A stretch of 64,000 nt of DNA from CAIYRG01 sp964446945. GTDB lineage: Bacteria; Pseudomonadota; Alphaproteobacteria; Micropepsales; Micropepsaceae. The DNA lies in NCBI GenBank assembly GCA_964446945.1, contig CAYUQO010000006.1, positions 130,989 through 194,988 of the forward strand, in the 5' to 3' direction. Numbering within the stretch: position 1 is the first letter of the stretch; each line of letters opens with the position of its first letter. The notes below the pieces were generated by a model that ran no database searches, was not told the DNA's origin, and saw nothing but the letters and a program-made list of their open reading frames with translations. Below, in pieces: positions 42,092 through 51,408 of this stretch. The translations under genes and the position numbers were made by a program.

Positions 42092-43233
42092 CGGAGCGAA
42101 AATTTGCGGTGACCGCGCGGACGCTGTTTGACGGCGACCACGTGCTGCGGGATTCCACCGTCATCGTGGAAAACGGGAAGATTGCCGCGGTTGTTCCCAG
42201 CGGCGAATGCCCGGCGGGAATACGAGTGCAGGAATTGCTCGATGACGAATGGCTGGCGCCCGGTTTCATCGACGTGCAGGTGAATGGCGGCGGAGATGTT
42301 CTATTCAATGACGATCCGACTCCGGAGGGGATCAAGGCGATCGTCGCCGCGCACAGGCGTTTCGGCACCACCGCCATGTTGCCGACGCTCATCACCGATC
42401 AGGACAGCACGATGCGCCATGCCCGCGATGCAATCGAGCGGGCGATGCGCAGCGAGCCCGGCGTTCTCGGCATCCATTTCGAGGGACCGTTCATTTCGCC
42501 GGAAAAGCCCGGAGTTCATGCTCCCGATCTGATCCGGCCGCCGGATTTCTTTCACCGCGATCTCGTCACCGGTCTGCCATCGGCTGCGACGGTCGTGACA
42601 CTCGCGCCGGAAATCCTGCCGGACGGGTTCATGCAGGCATTGAAAGCCAGCGGCGTGCGTATGGCGCTGGGCCATTCGATGGCGACTTACGAGCAGGCGA
42701 AAGCCGCTTTGGCCGGCGGCGTCACCGGCTTTACGCATCTCTTCAACGCGATGCGTCCACTGAGCGCCCGCGAACCCGGTCCTGCCGGCGCGGCGCTGGA
42801 AACTCCGGGATGCTGGTATGGTCTGATCGTCGACGGCTTTCATGTGCTGCCGGCGATGTTGCGGCTCGCATTGCGTGGCGCCGGAGCGCCCATGCTGGTG
42901 ACCGATGCGATGCCCTGTGTCGGCGGAAAGAAGCCCGATTTCGAATTGCAGGGGCGCAAGATCCAGACGCGCGACGGACGTTGCACCACCGAAGACGGGA
43001 CTCTGGCCGGCTCCGCCATCGATATGGCAAGCGCGGTTCGCAATTGCGTCAAGCTGTTGGAGATGCCTCTGCCGGCCGTGCTCCGGCTGGCCTCACGCAC
43101 TCCGGCGGAATTTCTTGGACTGGGCAACAGACTCGGGCGAATTGCGCCGGGCTACCGCGCCGATCTCGTCGCCTTTCAGCCGGACGATGTGCGCGTCACC
43201 GCCACCTGGGTGGCGGGAGAACACACAAATTAG
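42088..43233 (+). CDS. nagA: N-acetylglucosamine-6-phosphate deacetylase NagA
   Basis: 381 residues from ATG at 42088, coupled to the SIS gene. Metal and catalytic residues are in place: Glu132 in HFEGPFISPEKPG, His196 in LGHSMATYEQA, His217 in FTHLFNAM and the catalytic Asp273 in VTDAM. It deacetylates GlcNAc-6-P before deamination by the preceding gene product. The start of the conserved domain (LAPGFIDVQVNGGGDVLFND) lacks the HxH found in many amidohydrolases, replaced by QVN as is normal in one-metal NagA. Converges with the Ldh gene, overlapping 4 nt. Confidence 0.94.
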   Translation: MTERKFAVTARTLFDGDHVLRDSTVIVENGKIAAVVPSGECPAGIRVQELLDDEWLAPGFIDVQVNGGGDVLFNDDPTPEGIKAIVAAHRRFGTTAMLPTLITDQDSTMRHARDAIERAMRSEPGVLGIHFEGPFISPEKPGVHAPDLIRPPDFFHRDLVTGLPSAATVVTLAPEILPDGFMQALKASGVRMALGHSMATYEQAKAALAGGVTGFTHLFNAMRPLSAREPGPAGAALETPGCWYGLIVDGFHVLPAMLRLALRGAGAPMLVTDAMPCVGGKKPDFELQGRKIQTRDGRCTTEDGTLAGSAIDMASAVRNCVKLLEMPLPAVLRLASRTPAEFLGLGNRLGRIAPGYRADLVAFQPDDVRVTATWVAGEHTN

Positions 43234-44216
43234 AGCGCGTGAATTTCCTCAAGCAGCCGCTGGGCGACTTGCAATCCTTCGCGCTCGGCGCGCCTCAGCG
43301 CTTCGACACGCCGCGACCCCGGGAGTCTCGCGCCGGGCTGCGTCTCAATGTCCTGCGCAATTCTGGTGAGATGGGCGGCACTCGCGCCGAATGCCTCCGC
43401 ATCAATGGCGATGAGGAACTGCCCCGTACCGGGAGGCGGACCTTCGGCGTCGAGAAAGGATGACGCCTGCGCTGCATAATTCGCGCCGGTCAATCCTGCT
43501 GCCAGCAATTCCACCATCAGCGCCAGTGCGGTTCCCTTGGCGTCGCCCAGGGGCACCATCGTGCCCGCGATCGCCGCATCCGGGTCGGTGGTCGGCCGCC
43601 CCTCCGGATCCAAAGCCCAACCCTCCGGAATCGGTACGCCTCTGCGCTTTGCGGAAAGAATATTCCCACGCGCCACTTTCGACAGAGACAAATCCACGAC
43701 GATAGGATCGCGGCCCGGCTGCGGACATGCGAAGGCGACAGGATCAGTTCCGAACACCGCGCGATTGCCGCCCCACGGAGCCATTGCGGCGGGCGCGTTG
43801 GCAAACAGTATGCCGACCATTCCGGAGTCGGCGAGCCGGCGCACATGATGTCCGGCGACGCCGCAGTGATGCGACCGGCTAATGCCTGCTGCAGCGATGC
43901 CGCATTCGCGGGCGATCCGCGGCAGAAATTGCGCCGCCAAATTCAGTGCCGGATAGGCAAACCCATTTTTCGCATCCACCGCCGCAAGCGCAGTTCGCGG
44001 AAAACTCACTTCCGGCACTGCATAGCCGTCGATTTTGCCGTTCCGCGTCTGCTCCGCGTAAATCGGCAGCCGCAGCAAACCGTGGCTGACCAGGCCCTCC
44101 GCCTCGGCCATGACCAGCGCCTTCGCGACCAGCGCGGCATTTGCTTCGCTGGTGCGGCAGCGGCACAGGGCCGCCGCCGTCAGCGTTTCCGCATCCTGCA
44201 GTGACAGAACTGGCAT
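43230..44216 (-). CDS. Ldh family (malate/L-lactate/ureidoglycolate-type) dehydrogenase
   Basis: 328 residues of the Ldh_2 family, an NAD(P)-dependent fold unlike classical LDH. Typical motifs are VSHGLLRLPIYAEQTRNGKI, catalytic-His region ISRSHHCGVAGHHVRRLAD, PWGGNRAVFGTDPVAFACP and GYALDPEGRPTTDPDAAI-like text near 205-220. Family members oxidise 2-hydroxy acids such as malate, L-sulfolactate, ureidoglycolate or sugar acids. It shares the TGATG junction with the UxaA-type dehydratase gene, so a sugar-acid or hydroxy-acid pathway is likely. Confidence 0.85.
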   Translation of the reverse strand: MPVLSLQDAETLTAAALCRCRTSEANAALVAKALVMAEAEGLVSHGLLRLPIYAEQTRNGKIDGYAVPEVSFPRTALAAVDAKNGFAYPALNLAAQFLPRIARECGIAAAGISRSHHCGVAGHHVRRLADSGMVGILFANAPAAMAPWGGNRAVFGTDPVAFACPQPGRDPIVVDLSLSKVARGNILSAKRRGVPIPEGWALDPEGRPTTDPDAAIAGTMVPLGDAKGTALALMVELLAAGLTGANYAAQASSFLDAEGPPPGTGQFLIAIDAEAFGASAAHLTRIAQDIETQPGARLPGSRRVEALRRAEREGLQVAQRLLEEIHAL

Positions 44217-45397
44217 CAGGCGCTGCGGTACAGCTTTGTCAGCACGAACTCGCGGTGGCCAAGCGCTTCCGCCGCAGTCAACCGTCCGTTCGCCGTCCGC
44301 CGGATGGTTTCGATCAGGCGGTCGCCGGCTTCCGGAATCGTGATTTCACGGCGGACAATGCCCGACACATCCACATCGATATGCTCCGACATCGTGCGCA
44401 CTGTCTTCGGATTACCGGTAATCTTGATGACCGGGACAATCGGATTGCCGATGATGTTGCCTTGGCCGGTCGGGAAACAATGTACGGCATAACCTGCCGC
44501 AGCCATGAGCGTGACGCACTCGGCAGCAGCGGATGATGTATCCATGAAGTACAGCCCCGGTCCCTTGGCCGGCGCCTCCGCCGGCTGGAGAACGTCGATA
44601 TAGCGGCACTCGCGGCCGATCTTTTCGAGGTTGCCGAGCGCCTTTTCCTCGATCGTGGTCAGTCCACCGGCGATGTTGCCTTTGGTCGGCTGTGATTCCG
44701 AAAGGTCATTGGTCTTGTACGGCTCAACGACTTCGTCCTGATACGCCTTCCAAACCCGGTACCATTTCTCGCCGATTTCAGAATTGGCGGCACGTGCTTT
44801 GCAGAGATGCTCGGCGCCGGTGATTTCGGTGGTTTCACCGAACACGCCATACACGCCTTTCGGAATCAGCTTGTCATACATGTTGCCGACGGTCGGGCAT
44901 GATGCGAGGCCGGTCGTGGTATCGCTCTCGCCGCACTTGGCGGAAATCCACAGCTCGGAAAGATCGCATTCCTCGCGCGGGAGTTCCGATGCCCATTGCA
45001 CGAATTCCATGGCCGCGCGCGAGGCCTTGGCGATTGTCATGATGTCGCCGGTGCCTTCGATGCCGAAGCCCACCACCGGCTTGCCGGTTTTGGCGATGCC
45101 GTCGACCACGCGTTTGGTCCAACCGTCCTCGATCCCGATCACAACCACCGCAGCAACATTGGGATTCGATCCCGTACCGATCAGGGTACGGAAGAACAAT
45201 TCGAGATCTTCACCAAATTGCAGCCGGCCATACGCATGCGGAATGGCCAGCGTGCCTTTGATGTTGTTCGCCACCGCCTCGCACGCCGCATTTGACAGGT
45301 CGTCGAGCGGCAGGATCACGACATGATTGCGCACGCCGACGCGGTCATTCTTCCGCCGCCAGCCGTAAAATTTCCCGTTCGCTTGAATCGGCGCCAT
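44216..45397 (-). CDS. UxaA-family dehydratase, large (C-terminal) component
   Basis: 393 residues equal to the C-terminal catalytic part of altronate/D-galactarate dehydratases. ENDRVGVRNHVVILPLDDLS opens the domain; AKCGESDTTTGLASCPTVGNMYD holds likely Fe-binding Cys; GLYFMDTSSAAAECVTLMAAAG and FPTGQGNIIGNPIVPVIKIT lie near the end. The N-terminal SAF domain is encoded by a separate gene 3 nt upstream. Such split enzymes include (2R)-sulfolactate sulfo-lyase (SuyAB) as well as sugar-acid dehydratases, so substrate cannot be fixed. Confidence 0.88.
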   Translation of the reverse strand: MAPIQANGKFYGWRRKNDRVGVRNHVVILPLDDLSNAACEAVANNIKGTLAIPHAYGRLQFGEDLELFFRTLIGTGSNPNVAAVVVIGIEDGWTKRVVDGIAKTGKPVVGFGIEGTGDIMTIAKASRAAMEFVQWASELPREECDLSELWISAKCGESDTTTGLASCPTVGNMYDKLIPKGVYGVFGETTEITGAEHLCKARAANSEIGEKWYRVWKAYQDEVVEPYKTNDLSESQPTKGNIAGGLTTIEEKALGNLEKIGRECRYIDVLQPAEAPAKGPGLYFMDTSSAAAECVTLMAAAGYAVHCFPTGQGNIIGNPIVPVIKITGNPKTVRTMSEHIDVDVSGIVRREITIPEAGDRLIETIRRTANGRLTAAEALGHREFVLTKLYRSA

Positions 45398-45400
45398 GGC

Positions 45401-45688
45401 CTACCACCTTTTGGTTTTGAGATTGTGGACATGGACATGCTCACCCTTGGCAATGTCCGCGACCGCGACGCCGATATCCTGGCCGTATTTCCAGACCGTA
45501 TCGCCTTTCCTGATGTCACTGAGGGCGATCTTGTGCCCGATCGGAACGTCCATCTTCGATTGCAGGCGGAATGCGGAATTGTCGGCCGTTAGAACCACCA
45601 GCATATCCGCGCCGGCCTTCAGACCTTCGACGACAACAACCCCGACCGTATCTTTGCGGTCGTGAACCAGTAACTGCGGCGCTTCCAT
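45401..45688 (-). CDS. UxaA-family dehydratase, small SAF-domain component
   Basis: 95 residues from ATG at 45688, preceded by CCGGAGGAATT. The SAF domain runs through almost the whole protein: HDRKDTVGVVVVEGLKAGAD, VPIGHKIALSDIRKGDTVWK and YGQDIGVAVADIAKGEHVHV are the regular features. It is the small partner of the protein encoded 3 nt downstream; together they equal a full UxaA/SuyAB dehydratase. The longer frame to 45895 is only the translation of the palindromic repeat upstream and is rejected. Confidence 0.9.
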   Translation of the reverse strand: MEAPQLLVHDRKDTVGVVVVEGLKAGADMLVVLTADNSAFRLQSKMDVPIGHKIALSDIRKGDTVWKYGQDIGVAVADIAKGEHVHVHNLKTKRW

Positions 45689-45706
45689 AATTCCTCCGGA
45701 GTGAAA

Positions 45707-45870
45707 CCAGTGTCCCGATTCTGAAAATCGCCTGATCTCGATATCGGCGTCCGTGCGAATTTCAGAATCGAAAGGGCACTGGCAAACTTCAATTCCAGTG
45801 TCGTTTTGGTTTCGAAGTTCGCAAAGCGCGCTCTTATCGAGATCATGCGAACTTCGAAACCACGACACTG
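45707..45870. repeat. 164-bp composite of two divergent palindromic units (RIME/BIME-like), copy 2, inverted
   Basis: This is the reverse complement of the block at 18383-18546. Unit B' is 45707-45782 (arms 45707-45731 and 45755-45782, 23-nt loop); unit A' is 45796-45870 (arms 45796-45823 and 45846-45870, 22-nt loop). The arms of A' are identical to those of A. B' has C45708/G45781 where B has T18472/A18545, a compensatory pair change. The loops also align (about 18 of 23 positions in B). The block ends 18 nt before the start codon of the SAF-domain gene, leaving only the ribosome site between. Confidence 0.9.
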
Positions 45871-46012
45871 GCCGCGGTTGTCTGGCGATGTGCATGGCAA
45901 GTCAAGCGCTTGCCTGACCGGGTGAGGCAAAAGCTCACGGCCAAGCCGGATCCACCGGAAAGATTTTGAGGGATTACGCCCGCGCTTGCGTAAAGCGAGC
46001 AGGGGGCCGGGG

Positions 46013-48184
46013 ATGATTTTGCTGCAAGACAAACCGCGAGCGGATGCGCGGCGTAGAGTGCGCGCGATATTGTTGATGTGCTCTTCGGCCTGCGCCGTGC
46101 TGATGGCGTCTGCCGCGCGGGCCGGCGACCTGCCGGTTCAGGTCGCCCAGGCCGATTCCACCGCTGCCCAAACCGCTCCCATGAATTCGGCCATGATGCC
46201 GCAGGAGGGCGCTGAAGCCATACCCGAACAGGTCATCGTCACCGGCGCGCGTACCGAGCTGCTCGGCGTCGCGACGACATCCAGCCAGGGAATTGTGCTG
46301 CCGCAGGAGATTCAGCAACTCCCTTCCCTGCGTCCGGGACAATTGCTGGAGACCGTTCCGGGGTTGACCGTGACCATCCACAGCGGCGAGGGCAAGGCAA
46401 ACCAGTATCTTCTGCGCGGCTTCAATCTCGACCACGGCACCGATATTGCCAGCTTTATTGAGGGTATTCCGGTGAACCTGCGCACCCATGCGCATGGCCA
46501 GGGTTACGCGGATCTCAATTTCTTCATTCCGGAGCTTTCCGCCGGACTCGATTACACGAAGGGGCCCTATTTCGCCGAACAGGGTGATTTTTCATCCGTC
46601 GCCAGCGTTCACCTGCAGTATGTGAACGAAATTCCGGATCAGGTCTCTGCCACAGGGGGCAGCTATAGTTTCGAGAGACTGTTTGGCGCAGGCACGCGCG
46701 AATTTGTGGGCGGGCATATACTCGGCGCATTGGAGCTGGTCCATTACGACGGCCCATGGACCCACCCCGACAACTATCGCAAGGTGAACGCGGTTGTGCG
46801 TTACAGCCAGGGCGAGGCGCACGAAGGCTATTCCCTCACCGGCATGTATTATCGCGGCTTATGGAATGCGACGACCGATCAGCCGGTGCGCGCCATGGAT
46901 CCGGCCTATATGGCAACGCTCGGCCTCGAACCGATCAGCCGTTTCGGAACACTCGACCCGAGCGACGCAGGTCAGACGCAGCGCATGAGCCTGTCGGGGG
47001 TGTATTCGCATGGCACGCTCGATTGGCACTTCGACGCCAACGCCTATGTCGTCAACAGCAACCTCACCCTGTGGAATGACTTCAGCCATTTCCTCAACGA
47101 TCCGGTGCACGGCGATCAGGAAGCGCAAAACGACATCCGCACTTTTTTCGGCGGCAATGTCAGTTATGCGCAATATCCGATGCTGCTCGGCTCCAATTCC
47201 GAGATTCTGACGGGAGTTCAGGGCCGCTACGACGACATTCATGTCTACCGCCTCCACACCGAGAACCGGCTCCCGCTGTCGACGCTGGAAAATGATACCG
47301 TCGGAGAAGGAAGCGCAGGGGCATATGCCCAGCTCACCGACTACTGGACAGAATGGTTTCGCACGGTGATTGGGGTCCGCGAGGACTACTTCACCGCTTC
47401 CGACCGCGGCACCAACGCAGTAACCGCCAACCAGACAATCTTTCAGCCGAAGGGAAGCATCGTAGTCGCGCCCCTCACCGACTGGGAATTATACTTCAGC
47501 GCCGGTCGCGGGTTTCACAGCAATGATGTTCGCGGCATCGCCGCCGGCGGAGAATTCCTCACTTCAAGTGAGGGATACGAATTCGGACTCAGGGCTACCC
47601 CGATCCCGTCGGTGCACATCACCGCAACGCTGTTCCAGATGAACTTCAATTCCGAGCTGACCTACGATCCGGATGTGGGCCAGACATCGGCCGGTCCGCC
47701 AAGCCGCCGTACCGGGGTTGAAATCAATCCCACCTATACGCCCTTCGAGTGGCTGGAATTCTACGGCAGCATCGCACTGACCCATGCGCGGTTTACACAG
47801 CCATTCGACGACGGAGCAGGCCATATCGGCCGCTACATTCCCGACGCGCCGGCGATGATCGGCAATCTCGGAATCTATGTGCACGATCTGGGGCGCTGGT
47901 TTGGGGCTGTCGAATTCCGTTACCTCGGGCAGCACCCTTTGACTCCGGACAACACCTTCACGTCAGCCGGCGACAAGGAATGGAACCTGAACATAGGCTA
48001 TGATCTGGGAGCGGGACTCAAGGCGCAGTTGGAAATCGTCAATGTCCTCGGTTCAAAGGACGACGCGGCGGAATATTTCTACACCGACCGTATGCCCGGA
48101 GAACCGGCGGAGGGCGTTGCCGACCTTCATATCCATCCGCTCGAGCCGCGCACATTCCGGTTCACGCTCAGCAAAACTTTCTGA
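46013..48184 (+). CDS. TonB-dependent outer-membrane receptor
   Basis: 723 residues from ATG at 46013 (GCAGGGGGCCGGGG upstream). A signal peptide ends near ARAGD (about 38). EQVIVTGART near 70-80 is the TonB-box-like start; the plug includes GQLLETVPGLTVTIHSGEGK and YLLRGFNLDHGTDIASFIEG; the barrel ends LEPRTFRFTLSKTF with terminal Phe. It imports a ligand bound outside the cell, using the proton motive force. There is no ABC transporter or regulator beside it; the dehydratase operon is divergent and may be the catabolic partner. Ligand unknown. Confidence 0.9.
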   Translation: MILLQDKPRADARRRVRAILLMCSSACAVLMASAARAGDLPVQVAQADSTAAQTAPMNSAMMPQEGAEAIPEQVIVTGARTELLGVATTSSQGIVLPQEIQQLPSLRPGQLLETVPGLTVTIHSGEGKANQYLLRGFNLDHGTDIASFIEGIPVNLRTHAHGQGYADLNFFIPELSAGLDYTKGPYFAEQGDFSSVASVHLQYVNEIPDQVSATGGSYSFERLFGAGTREFVGGHILGALELVHYDGPWTHPDNYRKVNAVVRYSQGEAHEGYSLTGMYYRGLWNATTDQPVRAMDPAYMATLGLEPISRFGTLDPSDAGQTQRMSLSGVYSHGTLDWHFDANAYVVNSNLTLWNDFSHFLNDPVHGDQEAQNDIRTFFGGNVSYAQYPMLLGSNSEILTGVQGRYDDIHVYRLHTENRLPLSTLENDTVGEGSAGAYAQLTDYWTEWFRTVIGVREDYFTASDRGTNAVTANQTIFQPKGSIVVAPLTDWELYFSAGRGFHSNDVRGIAAGGEFLTSSEGYEFGLRATPIPSVHITATLFQMNFNSELTYDPDVGQTSAGPPSRRTGVEINPTYTPFEWLEFYGSIALTHARFTQPFDDGAGHIGRYIPDAPAMIGNLGIYVHDLGRWFGAVEFRYLGQHPLTPDNTFTSAGDKEWNLNIGYDLGAGLKAQLEIVNVLGSKDDAAEYFYTDRMPGEPAEGVADLHIHPLEPRTFRFTLSKTF

Positions 48185-48277
48185 TCTCAAAAGCTTGTTG
48201 GTTTTCGGCTCCCGCTGTAGAGCGCTTTTATTGCCCAGCTCCAGCCAACGGAAATTGTCATCTTGCGTTATCGCACC

Positions 48278-49204
48278 ATGAAAGCCTGGCCGGCTCCTGA
48301 CCCCAAGACTTCGAAGCGGGCGCGCCACCGCGCGCGGCACGAGGGATTCGTCGCGCAAACCACGCATGTTTTGTGGCGTGCCGCCTGCGAATTCATGGAA
48401 GACAATATCATGAATGTCGCCGCATCTTCGACATTCTACATCCTGCTTGGCTTCTTCCCGGCCATCGCCGCTTTCGTCTCGCTGTATGGCCTGTTCGCCG
48501 ACGTCAACAATGTGAGCGCGCATTTGTCTTACCTGCGCGGATTTCTGCCCGCGAACGTGTTGCGCTTTGTCGGTTCGGAGATGGTGCGGATCACAACGAC
48601 TCACCCGTCCAGATTAAGCGGCACATTCTTCATCAGCCTCGCCTTTTCGATCTGGAGCGCCAATGCCGGGGTGCTGGCGCTGATCGCAGGACTGAATGTC
48701 GCCTATGAAGAGCGAGAAAACCGCAGTTGGATCATCGGCCGGTTGATATCGCTGGCAATCACCATCGGAGTGCTGGCTGTTTCAGTCGGGGCGGTGTTTC
48801 TGTTCCTGGCACTCCCGGTGATGCAGGATGCGCTCGGCATCGGCAGCCTGCATCTGCTGCGACTCTTCCGCTGGCCGATCATCTACGCCGGAACGATCGC
48901 CATCCTGTCGGCGATGTATTGGTACGGTACCAGCGGCAGGCCCCGCGGCCACCGCCGCATCTTGCCCGGCGCACTGCTCGCCGCCACGGCATGGCTCGGC
49001 TGTTCGTTCCTGTTTTCCTGGTATGTCGCCAATTATGCCCATTACGACCGCACCTATGGCTCACTCGCGGCTGTGGTCGGCTTCCTGATCTGGATCTGGC
49101 TCGGCCTGATGGTGATCCTGTTCGGCGCCGAGCTGAATTGCGAACTCGAACGGCTGCACAGCCCCAAGCCACCGCTGCCGCCGAACGCGAAAACCACGCT
49201 CTAG
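48278..49204 (+). CDS. YihY/BrkB family membrane protein
   Basis: 308 residues from ATG at 48278; a TTG at 48263 is also open. Six membrane helices in the YihY order, with the start EDNIMNVAASSTFYILLGFF and the end GSLAAVVGFLIWIWLGLMVI followed by LFGAELNCELE, the family's strongest signature. Once called ribonuclease BN, the family is now held to be membrane proteins of unknown role. Lies 93 nt behind the TonB receptor, and 100 nt before thrS. Confidence 0.9.
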   Translation: MKAWPAPDPKTSKRARHRARHEGFVAQTTHVLWRAACEFMEDNIMNVAASSTFYILLGFFPAIAAFVSLYGLFADVNNVSAHLSYLRGFLPANVLRFVGSEMVRITTTHPSRLSGTFFISLAFSIWSANAGVLALIAGLNVAYEERENRSWIIGRLISLAITIGVLAVSVGAVFLFLALPVMQDALGIGSLHLLRLFRWPIIYAGTIAILSAMYWYGTSGRPRGHRRILPGALLAATAWLGCSFLFSWYVANYAHYDRTYGSLAAVVGFLIWIWLGLMVILFGAELNCELERLHSPKPPLPPNAKTTL

Positions 49205-49304
49205 CAATCATCCGCGGCGCTGTTCACAGGCCCTTAAAAACGCTAACACAGCCGCCGCCCTTGCCGGGTTCAGCGCTTCCGAAACCATTTTCAGGAATCA
49301 ACCA

Positions 49305-51269
49305 GTGTCCGCCGAACCATCTGCTGTCCGCATCACGCTTCCAGACGGAAAAGTTCTGCCGTTTGGGCACGCGGTGACCGGCAGCGACATCGCTTCGGCA
49401 ATCGGCCCCGGACTCGCCAAAGCGGCGCTGGCCGTCGAGGTGAACGGGAAAGAATGGGACCTGTTTCGCCCGATCGAAAGCGATGCGAAAGTGCGCATCA
49501 TCACGCGAAAGGATCCGGAGGCGTTGGAGCTCATCCGCCACGACGCGGCGCATGTGCTTGCGATGGCGGTGCAGGAACTGTTCCCCGGCACCCAGGTGAC
49601 GATCGGCCCCGCGATCGAAGACGGGTTCTACTACGACTTTGCCCGCGACGAGCCGTTCACGCCGGACGATCTGCCGAAGATCGAAGCGAAGATGCATGAG
49701 ATCGTAGCACGCGATTTGCCGACGCGCCGCGTGGTGTGGCCGCGCGATGAGGCGATCCAGCACTTCGAATCTATCGGCGAGCATTACAAGGCCGAACTCA
49801 TCCGCGATCTGCCGCCGGCGGAGCAGATCAGCATCTACTACCATGGGGATTGGCACGATCTCTGCCGCGGTCCGCATTTCGCCTCGACGGGAGAAATCGG
49901 CCAGGCATTCCGGCTGACCAAAATCGCAGGCGCCTACTGGCGCGGCGATGCCCGCAACGCGCAACTCCAACGCATCTACGGCACCGCCTGGCGCGATGAA
50001 AAAGAACTCGAAGCCTATCTCAAGCGCATCGAAGAAGCGGAAAAACGCGACCACCGCCGGCTCGGGCGCGAAATGAATCTCTTCCACATGCAGGAGGAGG
50101 CGGTCGGCCAGGTGTTCTGGCACCCGAAAGGCTACATGCTCTATCGCGTGCTCGAAGATTATGTCCGCCGGAAACTCGACCGCTCAGGCTATCGCGAAGT
50201 CAGGACGCCGCAACTCATCGACCGCAAGCTGTGGGAGATGTCGGGCCATTGGGCCAAGTATCGCGAGCACATGTTCGTCGCCGAAGTCGAGGAAGAAGAA
50301 AAGACGCTCGCGGTCAAGCCGATGAATTGTCCTGGGCATGTGCAGATCTTCAAGCAGGGGACGAAATCCTATCGCGAACTGCCGCTACGGCTCGCCGAAT
50401 TCGGTTCATGTCACCGCTATGAGCCATCGGGCGCGCTGCACGGATTGATGCGCGTGCGTGCGTTTGTGCAGGACGACGCCCATATCTTCTGCACGCATGA
50501 ACAGATCAGCGGCGAAACCATCGCGTTTTGCCGGCTGCTGATGGAGATCTATCGCGACCTCGGCTTTGCCGAGGTCCATGTGAAACTCGCGACGCGGCCC
50601 GACAACCGCATCGGCAGCGACGAGATCTGGCAATTGGCAGAGCAGTCGCTTGAAACCGCCACAAAACAGGCTGGCCTGAACTACACCATCAATCCGGGTG
50701 AAGGTGCTTTCTACGGACCTAAGCTGGAATTCGTGCTGCGCGATTCCATCGGCCGGGAATGGCAATGCGGCACGCTCCAGGTCGATTTCAACACGGCCGA
50801 TCGACTCGGTGCGTCCTACATCGCGGAAGACGGCGCCAAGCACCCGCCCGTAATGTTGCACCGCGCAATCCTCGGTTCGCTGGAGCGCTTCATCGGGGTT
50901 CTGATCGAGCACTATGCCGGCAAATTCCCGCTCTGGCTCTCGCCTGTGCAGGCGGTGATCGCGACGGTGGTTTCGGATGCCGATGGCTATGCCAATGAGG
51001 CCGCCGCGGCGCTCATAACCGCGGGACTTCGGGTTGAAACCGACCTCAGGAATGAAAAAATCAACTACAAAGTGCGCGAGCATTCGCTGGCAAAAGTGCC
51101 GTATCTGCTTGTGGTTGGCCGCAGAGAGGCAGAAAACCGCACACTCATGTTACGGAAGCTGGGAAGCGACGCGCAAGAAAGCCTTGCGTTAGACGCAGCC
51201 ATTTCTATGCTTGGCAAGGAAGCCATGCCGCCCGATTCGCGCGCCCAGGGTGCGGAACCGGCGAAATGA
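49305..51269 (+). CDS. thrS: Threonyl-tRNA synthetase
   Basis: 654 residues from GTG at 49305. Domains: TGS (about 1-65), the second additional domain with HxxxH editing site (HDAAHVLAMAVQELFPG, about 72-88), class II core with motif 2 MNCPGHVQIFKQG near 341-353 (Cys and His zinc ligands), motif 3 MLHRAILGSLERFIGVLIEH, and the anticodon-binding domain (about 545-640). Essential for charging tRNA-Thr. It precedes infC, as in many bacteria; no T-box or operator-like leader is evident. Confidence 0.97.
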   Translation: MSAEPSAVRITLPDGKVLPFGHAVTGSDIASAIGPGLAKAALAVEVNGKEWDLFRPIESDAKVRIITRKDPEALELIRHDAAHVLAMAVQELFPGTQVTIGPAIEDGFYYDFARDEPFTPDDLPKIEAKMHEIVARDLPTRRVVWPRDEAIQHFESIGEHYKAELIRDLPPAEQISIYYHGDWHDLCRGPHFASTGEIGQAFRLTKIAGAYWRGDARNAQLQRIYGTAWRDEKELEAYLKRIEEAEKRDHRRLGREMNLFHMQEEAVGQVFWHPKGYMLYRVLEDYVRRKLDRSGYREVRTPQLIDRKLWEMSGHWAKYREHMFVAEVEEEEKTLAVKPMNCPGHVQIFKQGTKSYRELPLRLAEFGSCHRYEPSGALHGLMRVRAFVQDDAHIFCTHEQISGETIAFCRLLMEIYRDLGFAEVHVKLATRPDNRIGSDEIWQLAEQSLETATKQAGLNYTINPGEGAFYGPKLEFVLRDSIGREWQCGTLQVDFNTADRLGASYIAEDGAKHPPVMLHRAILGSLERFIGVLIEHYAGKFPLWLSPVQAVIATVVSDADGYANEAAAALITAGLRVETDLRNEKINYKVREHSLAKVPYLLVVGRREAENRTLMLRKLGSDAQESLALDAAISMLGKEAMPPDSRAQGAEPAK

Positions 51270-51408
51270 GCTTTGCGTTTTTTGTGTAAATCGGAGCCAC
51301 TCGGCCCTGACGCATTTTAGAGAGGAGGAACCCGCGCATATCCAGCGAAATCCGCCGCGGCTTCCCTTCCCGCGAATCGCGCCCACGGCCTTTTGAAGGG
51401 AGTCAGTC

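Noticed and set aside
45689..45895. N-terminal extension of the SAF-domain protein
   Set aside because: The extra residues are the translation of the composite palindrome; a strong ribosome site precedes the ATG at 45688.
51270..51408. Possible T-box, ribosomal-protein or thrS-type leader between thrS and infC
   Set aside because: No specifier-loop or tRNA-like structure could be seen; the region only contains a usable ribosome site for infC.
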